In this document: positions 1 to 5,284 of the stretch, one piece after another
How the letters are laid out: the number at the start of each line of letters is the position of its first letter
Position numbering within the stretch: position 1 is the first letter of the stretch
Assembly (NCBI GenBank): GCA_019690055.1
Contig: JADGGF010000111.1
Span: forward strand, 1 to 10,705
Origin: Micromonosporaceae bacterium
Lineage (GTDB): Bacteria > Actinomycetota > Actinomycetes > Mycobacteriales > Micromonosporaceae
Direction: 5' to 3'
DNA: 10,705 nt
Program-made: the position numbers and the translations under genes
Notes under the pieces: model-generated
The model's input: the letters and a program-made list of their open reading frames with translations, nothing else
Databases searched by the model: none
Told to the model about the DNA's origin: nothing

Positions 1-246
1 GGCGGACGGCCCGCGCGCCGCCCCCGCCCCGCCGCGCCCGACCTGTCGGGGCTGGCCGAGTCGGTCAACGCGGTGGCTTTCGGCGGCCGTACGGTCGGCG
101 ATCTGGACGACGCGGCCGCCGACGTGGCCCGGGCGCACGCGGTCGCCTTCCGCCGGGCGCTCTACAGTAGACGGTCCTGGTGGCGCAAGATCCTGTGGTG
201 GGCCGACCCGCGCCCGCTCCTGCGCCGCCGACCACCTTCGCGTTGA
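1..246 (+). CDS. C-terminal end of a probable DUF4129/transglutaminase-like membrane protein (5' truncated by window)
   Basis: Frame 1 is open from the window edge to TGA at 244-246 and codes for 81 residues of the C-terminus only. The visible part has a Pro/Arg/Ala-rich linker (about residues 3-13), a helical stretch beginning DLSGLAESVNAVAFGGRTV, then a tail with WWRKILWW and DPRPLLRRR. A short helical domain ending in a Trp/Arg-rich basic tail resembles the cytoplasmic DUF4129 end of actinobacterial TgpA-type transglutaminase proteins. That resemblance is from memory, with no catalytic domain in view to confirm it. The last codons and the stop lie inside the first unit of the degenerate tandem repeat that follows, so the native C-terminus may have been altered. 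The reading frame is well supported; the family name is tentative. Confidence 0.55.
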   Translation, partial: GGRPARRPRPAAPDLSGLAESVNAVAFGGRTVGDLDDAAADVARAHAVAFRRALYSRRSWWRKILWWADPRPLLRRRPPSR

Positions 247-330
247 GGCCCGTGCGTCCCATCCCCGCGTAGAGACCCCTGCGTCCCATCTCCGCGTTGA
301 TGCCGCCGCACCCTCGCGTTGATCTAGGGC
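240..330. repeat. Degenerate tandem repeat, units beginning GCGTTGA
   Basis: Two 27-bp units (240-266 and 267-293) match at 23 of 27 positions and share the core TGCGTCCCATC. A shorter third unit (294-315) and a fourth start (316-330) keep the GCGTTGA head. Unit one contains the TGA stop of the upstream gene and unit four forms the left arm of the palindrome that follows. I see no coding content. Function is unknown; it may be a residue of a dispersed intergenic repeat family. Confidence 0.6.
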
Positions 331-380
331 TTGGGGTGGTGAGTTGATCTTCAACCACCACTCTACGCCCTAGATCAACG
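317..380. repeat. 64-bp imperfect palindrome between upstream gene and dapB
   Basis: The outer arms CGTTGATCTAGGGC (317-330) and GCCCTAGATCAACG (367-380) are a perfect 14-bp inverted repeat. Nested inside, GTGGTG (336-341) plus GTTGA (343-347) pair with TCAAC (351-355) plus CACCAC (356-361), with one bulged A at 342 and the loop TCT. GTTGATC occurs in both the outer left arm and the inner left arm. The whole could fold into one long hairpin. It sits just after the upstream stop and before the dapB promoter, so it could end transcription, or be a small non-autonomous mobile repeat. There is no T-tract, which argues against a classical terminator. Confidence 0.7.
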
Positions 381-414
381 GGTCCTGGGGGCCTGGGCGA
401 GGCCGGCGATGCCG

Positions 415-426
415 TATGTTGACCCT
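415..426 (+). promoter_or_regulatory. Candidate -10 element for a leaderless dapB transcript
   Basis: TATGTT (415-420) is followed by exactly six bases and then GTG at 427. TAnnnT placed six to eight bases before the start codon is the usual arrangement of leaderless actinobacterial genes. No Shine-Dalgarno precedes 427, which fits. No convincing -35 is visible. Confidence 0.5.
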
Positions 427-1191
427 GTGAACCAGCCGTGTGACACGCGTATCCGGGTCGGTGTGCTCGGCGCCCGCGGGCGCATGGGCACCGAGCTGTG
501 CAAGGCGGTCGACGCCGCCCCGGATCTCGACCTGGTGGCGACGGTCGACCAGGGGGACGAGCTGTCCACCATCTCCGCCGCCGGGGCCGAGGTGATCGTG
601 GACTTCACCACCCCGGCGGTGGTGATGGACCATGTTCACTGGGCCATCGACCAGGGCATCCATGCCGTCGTCGGCACCACCGGCTTCACCGAGGAGAGGT
701 ACGACCAGATCCGGCAGTGGTTGGTGAACCGTCCGGACCTCGGCGTTCTGGTCGCGCCGAACTTCGCGATCGGGGCCGTGCTCATGATGGAGTTCGCCGC
801 CCGGGCGGCCCGGAACTTCACCTCGGTCGAGATCATCGAGCTGCATCATCCGAACAAGGTCGATGCGCCCAGCGGCACCGCGCGGCGTACGGCGGAGCTC
901 ATCGCGGCGGCGCGCGCCGGGGCCGGCCTCGGGCCGATGCCGGACGCGACCACGGACGAGTTGCCCGGCGCGCGGGGCAGCCAGGTGGCGGGCATCCACA
1001 TCCACTCCGTACGGTCGGCCGGGCTCGTCGCCCACCAGGAGGTCATCTTCGGTACGGCGGGCGAGACGCTGACCATCCGGCACGACTCCTTGGACCGGGC
1101 CTCGTTCATGCCCGGTGTGCTGCTCGCCGTCCGCGCGATCAAGCAGCGGCCAGGCCTCACGATCGGGCTGGGTCCACTGCTGCTGGCGTAA
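427..1191 (+). CDS. dapB: 4-hydroxy-tetrahydrodipicolinate reductase
   Basis: DapB is a cytoplasmic enzyme that reduces the dehydrated dapA product with NAD(P)H to tetrahydrodipicolinate, on the path to lysine and meso-diaminopimelate for peptidoglycan. The 254-residue product has the N-terminal dinucleotide-binding loop GARGRMG (15-21), VDFTTP (58-63), VVGTTGF (81-87) and APNFAIG (110-116). The catalytic and substrate segment ELHHPNKVDAPSGTA (138-152) holds the His-His pair and Lys144. The C-terminus has HSVRSAGLVAHQEVIFG and RHDSLDRASF. Length is normal for the family. I chose GTG 427 because a -10-like TATGTT lies six bases upstream; an in-frame ATG at 409 would add six residues. The last 35 bases overlap the 3' end of the convergent NACHT gene, and about 50 bp of the 3' region recurs, diverged, at 3355-3404. 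Confidence 0.95.
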   Translation: MNQPCDTRIRVGVLGARGRMGTELCKAVDAAPDLDLVATVDQGDELSTISAAGAEVIVDFTTPAVVMDHVHWAIDQGIHAVVGTTGFTEERYDQIRQWLVNRPDLGVLVAPNFAIGAVLMMEFAARAARNFTSVEIIELHHPNKVDAPSGTARRTAELIAAARAGAGLGPMPDATTDELPGARGSQVAGIHIHSVRSAGLVAHQEVIFGTAGETLTIRHDSLDRASFMPGVLLAVRAIKQRPGLTIGLGPLLLA

Positions 1192-3226
1192 CCGTCGAGT
1201 CGCGCTTGGGCCGCAGCGGTCGAGAGCGCTCCGCGTCGGCGAGGAGCTCCTGGATTTCTGGGTGCGGAAACGCGTACGCGCTACCGATGACGGTCAGCGC
1301 TCTCTGGTCGTGGCACCAGGCGAGGAATTCGAGGTAGGCGGAGGGGCCGTGGCCCCGCGACATCAGCGCCCGCGCGAAGGACCGGTACTGCACCCAGGGC
1401 GCGCCGCCCAGGAGCAGCCAGCAGCATCCGGCCGCGACCACACCGTAGGGCACCGCGAAGGCGATTGCGTCGCTCAGGTTCTCGGTCCGGGCGCCCGTGA
1501 GTACGCCGGCGAGCAGGGCTACGGGCGCACCCACGGCCGCCGCTCCGATGGCCGCGTTGCGCCGCGACAGGCGCAGGCGTACTCCGGGCCGCACCTTCTG
1601 CTCATCCGGCGTGACGACCGGTTCCCCAACGGCGAGCGTCAGCGGCATCGCCACGAGGACGACGGTCGCCAGAGCGTTGAGGTACGAGAGTGCGCTCTCG
1701 CCGCGCCCTCCAATGAGGACGCCGAGGGCCGACATGACGGACACGACAGCGATGGCGGTGCTCCACGGGACCATCGGGTTGGTCAGCCGCCACACCGGCC
1801 TCAGTTCGCCGACCTGGGAGCGATAGTTGCGGTATATATTGAAAGTAGTAAAGGCCAAGGTCTCCCCGCCGTACAGCGCGAACTTGAGCAGCGGAACCGG
1901 CGACGCCGGTAGCGTCAGAAGGAGCCAGCAGCACAGGGCCGACGCGCTGCCCCCGATGACCCACAACACCCTGAATGGGGCGCGCAGCACGGCGTCCACA
2001 TTCGTCACCGACTTGATAAAGGCGGAGCCCAACCGGTCCACGAAGAATTCCCGGGTCTGCTGCTCCTGCAGCCGCCCGGCCAGCCACTCCAGCCACCGGC
2101 GGGCGTCGCCCGGGTCGAACGGCGCCTTCCCGAGCTCGTTGCGCCGGGCGAGCACAGTCGTCACGTACAGGTCCAGGATACGCCGGCGTCGCTGTCGCAT
2201 CGATCCGCGACGCTGGACAAGCTCGGCGTCGGGATCCACCGCCGATATTCGCGCGATCTGGAAGAGCATGAGCGGTGACCGGAGCAGGGTCCACCACGTC
2301 CGGTCGGTCGTCGGGACCGCAGCCGCGGCATCGGCGGCCGGACTGCCGAGCTCGGCCAGATACCGGCGCACTTCTGCCTCATCGGGTGGGCCAATCTCGA
2401 CACACCCGGACAGCGGAAGGCGCACCTCGAGGCGGTCGTACTCCTCGGCGCGGCACGCGACGACGATCTGACGTGGACGGTCCCGCAGGTAGCTCGCGAT
2501 GGCCGCGACCGCCCTCGGGCGGTCCTTCTCGGGCACCTCGTCGAGCCCGTCGATGAGTGGCAACAGCCGGCCGGTACGCGCCCACTCGGACACGACTGCC
2601 TTGTCGATGACGTAGAGCCGGGCGACCGCGACGGTGAGCCAGTCGTCCAGGGTGGCGTACTCGCTCGTCCACGAGGCCATGTTCACATAGACCGGGATGG
2701 AAGGATCGGCAGCGGTCGCCTCGGCTCGGCACAGGTGCGAGGCAAGCTCGAAGAGCAGAGCCGTCTTGCCACTGCCCGCGCCGCCGACGATCAACAGGGA
2801 ACGACCCGCCTCCTCATAGACGGTTGTGACGCTCTCGGTGGTTGAGCGTCGTGGTAGCGGGATCGACGCCACAGCGGGCCGGCTGACCAGGTCCGGCCGC
2901 TCGGTCAACGTCACCGGTAGCCGGGGAATGCCGTCGAGCATCCAGGTCGCGGCCGCGTCCACGGTACGCGCGACCGAGCGAACCATCTGCCGCCGGTCCA
3001 CGGCGGACAGGCGCATGCGTTCAGTTCGGGTCACGCGGTGCTTGGCGATGGTCAGGGCCACCAGCACGACGATCATTGTGATCGTCACCGGCCAGACGTG
3101 TTCCTGTATCCAACGGCCGGCTTGAGCGCTGGCGACACCGAGTGCGTACTGGAGGGCCACGCCGAGCAGGGCGATGGCCACCGTGAGCTGCAGCGGCGTG
3201 ACAATGCGCCGCAGGCGGGAGCGCAT
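1157..3226 (-). CDS. Membrane-anchored NACHT-family (STAND) NTPase
   Basis: Numbering uses the 689-residue form starting at ATG 3226. Two N-terminal membrane segments (about 12-33 and 44-62) precede a cytoplasmic NACHT NTPase. This has Walker A GGAGSGKTALL (148-158), a Walker B/NACHT acidic motif LIDGLDEVP (224-232) and the sensor-like strand QIVVACRAEEY (253-263). A C-terminal part with about five or six hydrophobic segments (roughly 420-608) follows, then FLAWCHDQRALTVIGSAYAFPHPEIQELLAD, a form of the closing segment common in actinomycete membrane NACHT proteins. There are no HEAT, LRR, TPR or WD repeats. NACHT proteins are signalling ATPases that switch by nucleotide-driven oligomerisation, and some bacterial ones act against phage; such a role here is inference. 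Start: GGAG lies 10 bases before ATG 3226, and the first membrane segment follows directly. An in-frame ATG at 3292 lacks a ribosome site and would place an inverted repeat inside the gene. The last 35 bp overlap dapB tail-to-tail. A locally AT-rich codon run near 1828-1856 hints at transfer. Confidence 0.85.
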   Translation of the reverse strand: MRSRLRRIVTPLQLTVAIALLGVALQYALGVASAQAGRWIQEHVWPVTITMIVVLVALTIAKHRVTRTERMRLSAVDRRQMVRSVARTVDAAATWMLDGIPRLPVTLTERPDLVSRPAVASIPLPRRSTTESVTTVYEEAGRSLLIVGGAGSGKTALLFELASHLCRAEATAADPSIPVYVNMASWTSEYATLDDWLTVAVARLYVIDKAVVSEWARTGRLLPLIDGLDEVPEKDRPRAVAAIASYLRDRPRQIVVACRAEEYDRLEVRLPLSGCVEIGPPDEAEVRRYLAELGSPAADAAAAVPTTDRTWWTLLRSPLMLFQIARISAVDPDAELVQRRGSMRQRRRRILDLYVTTVLARRNELGKAPFDPGDARRWLEWLAGRLQEQQTREFFVDRLGSAFIKSVTNVDAVLRAPFRVLWVIGGSASALCCWLLLTLPASPVPLLKFALYGGETLAFTTFNIYRNYRSQVGELRPVWRLTNPMVPWSTAIAVVSVMSALGVLIGGRGESALSYLNALATVVLVAMPLTLAVGEPVVTPDEQKVRPGVRLRLSRRNAAIGAAAVGAPVALLAGVLTGARTENLSDAIAFAVPYGVVAAGCCWLLLGGAPWVQYRSFARALMSRGHGPSAYLEFLAWCHDQRALTVIGSAYAFPHPEIQELLADAERSRPLRPKRDSTVTPAAVDPARS

Positions 3227-3244
3227 GCCGGAAGATCTCCGAGG

Positions 3245-3277
3245 GTGAACATGACTGCGGTATGTGGTGATGTTCAC
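3245..3277. promoter_or_regulatory. Inverted repeat upstream of the NACHT gene, possible operator
   Basis: GTGAACAT (3245-3252) and ATGTTCAC (3270-3277) are a perfect 8-bp inverted repeat with a 17-bp spacer. Centre spacing is 25 bp, a little over two helical turns. It lies 19-51 bp ahead of ATG 3226, where a repressor or activator site would be expected. If translation began at ATG 3292 the repeat would be coding, which supports the shorter protein. No trans-acting regulator is identifiable. Confidence 0.4.
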
Positions 3278-3354
3278 GGTAGTAAATTCCATCCCTAGGA
3301 GAGAGCCGACACGCCCGCCCGCGTCGGCGATCGCGCCGTGGGGGAGTCACGCCT

Positions 3355-3404
3355 CCGGGCTCGTCGTCAGCAGGAGGTCATCCTCGGTATGGCGGGCGAG
3401 ACGC
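3355..3404 (+). pseudogene. Diverged fragment of dapB
   Basis: This stretch aligns with dapB 1019-1069 at about 46 of 51 positions, including exact runs GGGCTCGTCG, CAGGAGGTCATC and GGCGGGCGAGACGC, with one single-base deletion near 3370. In the dapB frame the second half reads QEVILGMAGET against QEVIFGTAGET in the intact gene. It is on the same strand as dapB and 2.3 kb away, on the far side of the NACHT gene. No similarity to dapB is seen on either side. It looks like a scar of integration or recombination involving another dapB allele. Confidence 0.85.
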
Positions 3405-3457
3405 CAGCCGGCGTTGGCCGTACGTCATCAGGCGTAGCCAGAAAATCCACGGACCTC

Positions 3458-3508
3458 TAGGCTGCCGGCGTGATCGCCAAGAGCGCATTTGTCAGGATCC
3501 TGTCCTGA
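3458..3508 (+). pseudogene. Leaderless promoter with a 12-codon ORF, probable 5' end of a lost gene
   Basis: TAGGCT (3458-3463), then six bases, then GTG at 3470: the same layout as dapB and the antitoxin gene. The ORF reads MIAKSAFVRILS and stops at TGA 3506-3508. A full promoter with only 12 codons suggests the 5' remnant of a deleted or frameshifted gene. The stop is embedded in TCAGGATCCTGTCCTGA, which contains the perfect palindrome CAGGATCCTG. A real leader peptide cannot be excluded. Confidence 0.35.
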
Positions 3509-3685
3509 AGAAATGGACCACGAAGAAGCCGACGCCGGAGCGAGTCCGGCGATGACGCGGTCCCGGATCAGACCACTGACGGTCGCGGCAAGAAACACTG
3601 ACAGTTTCGACCGTATTAATGGAAGCGGCATCGCCAGAGTTCGACACTTACTGCTGCTCGGCCACAAATGGGACGACGCTATGAC
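3509..3685. other. Non-coding stretch without a recognisable gene
   Basis: Only a small hairpin is visible: GCCGGA (3534-3539) and TCCGGC (3545-3550) with a 5-base loop and no T-tract. Short open frames exist on both strands, but none shows a known motif, a ribosome site or sustained GC-rich third positions. With the remnants on both sides, this is best seen as eroded sequence. Most of 3227-3685 therefore holds no intact gene, only the inverted repeat, the dapB scar and the leaderless stub. Confidence 0.5.
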
Positions 3686-3904
3686 TCAACTCTCGACGGC
3701 GGCCCGGCACAGCGCGAGCAGCCGTTCGTCGTCGATCACTTGCGTGGTCGACCAGCCATTGGGCGCGACGCTGTACCGGCGGGTTTGGGCGAGCTCGTCG
3801 CGGAACAGCGGTTGCAGAGCGGCGGCCAACTCGCCGGTGGCCGCTTCGGCGATCTTCGGGCGGTTGCCCAGATACGCGTGCCAGGCGTTCGTCAGGACCG
3901 GGGG
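3686..3904 (-). pseudogene. C-terminal remnant of an unrecognised gene, joined out of frame to the sigma-factor remnant
   Basis: On the minus strand a 72-residue open frame runs from 3904 to TGA at 3686-3688, with an in-frame TGA just upstream (3905-3907). It contains NAWHAYLGNRPKIAEAATG, then ELAAALQPLFRDELAQTRRY, then NGWSTTQVIDDERLLALC, and ends RAAVES. Composition and GC-rich third positions look like true coding sequence, more so than the continuing sigma-factor frame over the same bases, which becomes an Arg/Pro-rich run typical of a wrong frame. I do not recognise the family. It lacks any start and is most simply the 3' end of a second gene brought in by a deletion at about 3905-3914. 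Confidence 0.55.
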
Positions 3905-3914
3905 TCACCCGTTT

Positions 3915-4280
3915 CAGGTCCTCGAAGTAGCGCAGCACGATCACCGCGCGTTGCCGCGGGGTCAGGGCCCGCAGCGCCTGAAGGATGGTGATGCGGCGCA
4001 GGGCCGCCTCCGTACCGTCCGTCGTGGCCGGGCTGACCTCGGCCATCGGCGGCGTCGGTGGCTGGCGGCGCCACCACGAGACGTACGTGTTGTGCAGCGC
4101 CCGGCGCACGTACGCCTCGGGATTGCCGTCGCGAACCCGCGGCCAGTGTTGGTACGTCTTCGCCAGCGCCGACTGCAGCAGGTCCTGGGCGAGGTGGTGG
4201 TCGCCGGTGAGCAGGTACGCCGTCCGGGACAGCGCCGGGCTGCGGGCGCGCACGAAGTCCCGGAAGTCGTCATCCCGTAT
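3915..4280 (-). pseudogene. Truncated SigE-family ECF sigma factor
   Basis: The minus strand codes for region 2 of a SigE-family sigma factor (DDDFRDFVRARSPALSRTAY, HHLAQDLLQSALAKTYQHW, AYVRRALHNTYVSWWRR) and the start of region 4 (LRALTPRQRAVIVLRYFEDL). The helix-turn-helix that should follow and bind the -35 element is missing. After FEDL at 3915 the reading frame enters a different gene remnant. The 5' end is also damaged: GGGAGG (4289-4294) lies eight bases before codon ATA at 4278-4280, exactly where ATG would be expected (ATA-CGG-GAT-GAC). An upstream in-frame TTG at 4313 extends the ORF but sits close to the predicted transcription start. The protein is probably non-functional, though a region-2-only product could in principle bind core polymerase. 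Confidence 0.8.
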
Positions 4281-4316
4281 GCCGTCGTCCTCCCACCTGA
4301 CCCGGTAACTCAACCA

Positions 4317-4341
4317 GACGCAGTACCGGTGAGAAAGGTTG
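4317..4341 (-). promoter_or_regulatory. ECF-type promoter upstream of the sigma-factor remnant
   Basis: On the minus strand CAACC (4337-4341) and CGTC (4317-4320) are 16 bp apart, matching the AAC/CGTC pattern of ECF-recognised promoters. Many ECF genes drive their own transcription from such a site. It lies about 37 bp ahead of the damaged ATA start. The short motifs limit confidence. Confidence 0.4.
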
Positions 4342-4435
4342 AGACACCCCGCGCACGGATCGGCCGCCGCCCCGAGCGACGCGTTGGTCTGTCGTGACGA
4401 ACGCGCGTCCGCCGCGGTTGATGGTCATACCGGGT

Positions 4436-4447
4436 TATACTCTGAGC
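4436..4447 (+). promoter_or_regulatory. Candidate -10 for a leaderless toxin-antitoxin transcript
   Basis: TATACT (4436-4441), a near-consensus -10, is followed by six bases and ATG 4448. No Shine-Dalgarno is present, so translation probably starts at the 5' end of the mRNA. The imperfect direct repeat GTCATAC/GTTATAC just upstream (4424-4430 and 4434-4440) overlaps the -10 and is a plausible binding site for the RHH antitoxin; this is inference. Confidence 0.55.
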
Positions 4448-4690
4448 ATGAAGACCGCGATCTCCGTTCCCGACGAGACGTTTGCGGAAGTCGAGCGTCG
4501 TGCCGCTGCCCTCGGAATGAGCCGTTCGGAGTTCTTCACGACCGCGGCTCGCCGCTACATCCGAGAGTTGGATGCCCAGTCGCTGACCGAGCGCATCGAC
4601 GCTGCCCTCGCCACCGCTGGTGCCGACGCGTCGTCCCAGGCCGCCGTTCGCGCGGGCCGGCGGACCTTGGCTGCCGAGGACGATTGGTGA
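4448..4690 (+). CDS. Ribbon-helix-helix antitoxin of a MazEF/PemIK-type module
   Basis: The 80-residue protein begins MKTAISVPDETFAEVERRAA, the usual start of an RHH (CopG/MetJ-fold) DNA-binding domain: a beta strand (TAISVP), a helix, then GMSRSEFFTTAARRYI as the second helix pair. The C-terminal half (about 45-80), ending LAAEDDW, is acidic and would be the toxin-binding tail. It would neutralise the downstream endoribonuclease and repress its own promoter. ATG 4448 is chosen over an upstream in-frame start because the RHH strand begins there and a TATACT -10 lies six bases ahead. Its stop overlaps the toxin start by four bases (GTGA), indicating translational coupling. It looks intact, though its neighbours on both sides are gene scars. 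Family is clear; exact subfamily is not. Confidence 0.88.
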   Translation: MKTAISVPDETFAEVERRAAALGMSRSEFFTTAARRYIRELDAQSLTERIDAALATAGADASSQAAVRAGRRTLAAEDDW

Positions 4691-5028
4691 TCGCTCGCGG
4701 CGACATCCACTGGGTCGACCTCGGTGAGGCCGACGGAAGCAGGCCGGCCAAGCGCCGGCCCGTGCTGGTCATTCAGTCGACGGCGTACAACGCGAGTCGG
4801 TTAGCCACGGTCATAGCGGCGGTTATCACGTCGAACACCGCGCTCGCTACCATGCCCGGCAACGTCTTCCTGCCTGCCGCGGTGACCGGACTGAAGCGGG
4901 ACTCAGTCGTCAACGTGACCGCCATCGTCACCCTGAACAAGGAGGACCTCGGGCGACCTGTCGGCACCGTGTCGGACTATCTCATGCGCGAGGTCGACCA
5001 AGGACTTCGGCAGGTCCTTGCGCTCTAG
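4687..5028 (+). CDS. MazF/PemK-type endoribonuclease toxin
   Basis: The 113-residue protein has the PemK/MazF fold signature: IARGDIHWVDLG at the N-terminus (strand 1), KRRPVLVIQSTAYN with the conserved Arg-Arg-Pro-Val loop (about 24-37), the AVITSNT segment carrying the Ser/Thr active-site region (about 46-52), MPGNVFLPA, then TGLKRDSVVNVTAIVTLNK (about 67-85). It ends in a regulatory-type helix DQGLRQVLAL. Such toxins cleave mRNA or tRNA at short sequences and halt growth when the antitoxin is degraded. GTG 4687 overlaps the antitoxin stop by four bases, giving a fixed antitoxin-toxin stoichiometry. Length is normal and no active-site loss is apparent. The role may be stabilising the surrounding accessory DNA, a stress response or phage abortive infection. 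Confidence 0.92.
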   Translation: MIARGDIHWVDLGEADGSRPAKRRPVLVIQSTAYNASRLATVIAAVITSNTALATMPGNVFLPAAVTGLKRDSVVNVTAIVTLNKEDLGRPVGTVSDYLMREVDQGLRQVLAL

Positions 5029-5036
5029 GTGGTCGT

Positions 5037-5062
5037 GCCCACTGGGCCGTCACTGGGTGGGC
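5037..5062 (+). terminator. Weak terminator candidate after the toxin gene
   Basis: GCCCAC (5037-5042) and GTGGGC (5057-5062) form a 6-bp stem with a 14-base loop, followed by GTTTCC. It lies nine bases after the toxin stop. Stem and T-tract are both poor. The duplicated CACTGGG inside the loop region is the only other structure seen between 5029 and 5180. Confidence 0.3.
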
Positions 5063-5180
5063 GTTTCCGTCCGGCCACGTCGGAGCCGACGGGACCGCGG
5101 ACTTCCGCGTAGCTTGCCGGAGCGGAATCTGCGAGTGATTTGGTGGTTTAGGTCGCTCGATGGATCGGCTACGGTGCCGG

Positions 5181-5276
5181 CATGAGGTCACCGTCGTCGG
5201 CCAGAGCCAGGTGCGCCTGCCGTCCTGGTCGACCGGCCGGATCGGCCTGGTGGGGGACGCCACCTGGTGCGCCCCG
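5181..5276 (+). pseudogene. Scar of an FAD-dependent monooxygenase gene
   Basis: Read from CAT 5181 the frame gives HEVTVVGQ, then QVRLPSWSTGRIGLVGDATW, then CAP. The second part is the GD motif region of PHBH/UbiH-type flavin monooxygenases, which binds the FAD ribityl chain (family pattern: Q-V-R-M-x-x-W-x-x-G-R-V-x-L-V-G-D-A). HEVTVV matches the end of the N-terminal Rossmann strand in the same proteins. The roughly 240 residues that normally separate the two are missing, as is everything after the GD motif. TACGGT (5170-5175), six bases, then ATG 5182 resembles a leaderless start, but that ATG is in another frame. The gene is clearly dead. The 3' junction falls just before the end of the methyltransferase gene. 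Confidence 0.75.
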
Positions 5277-5284
5277 GACGCCTG

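Noticed and set aside
370..1083. 237-residue minus-strand open frame inside dapB
   Set aside because: It is an antisense shadow of dapB with Arg/Gly/Asp-rich low-complexity composition; dapB has all family motifs.
498..1337. 279-residue plus-strand frame over dapB
   Set aside because: Out-of-frame reading of dapB, rich in Arg and Gly, with no motif.
3489..4397. 302-residue plus-strand frame across the sigma-factor remnant
   Set aside because: It is antisense to clear sigma-factor region 2 and 4 coding sequence and shows no domain.
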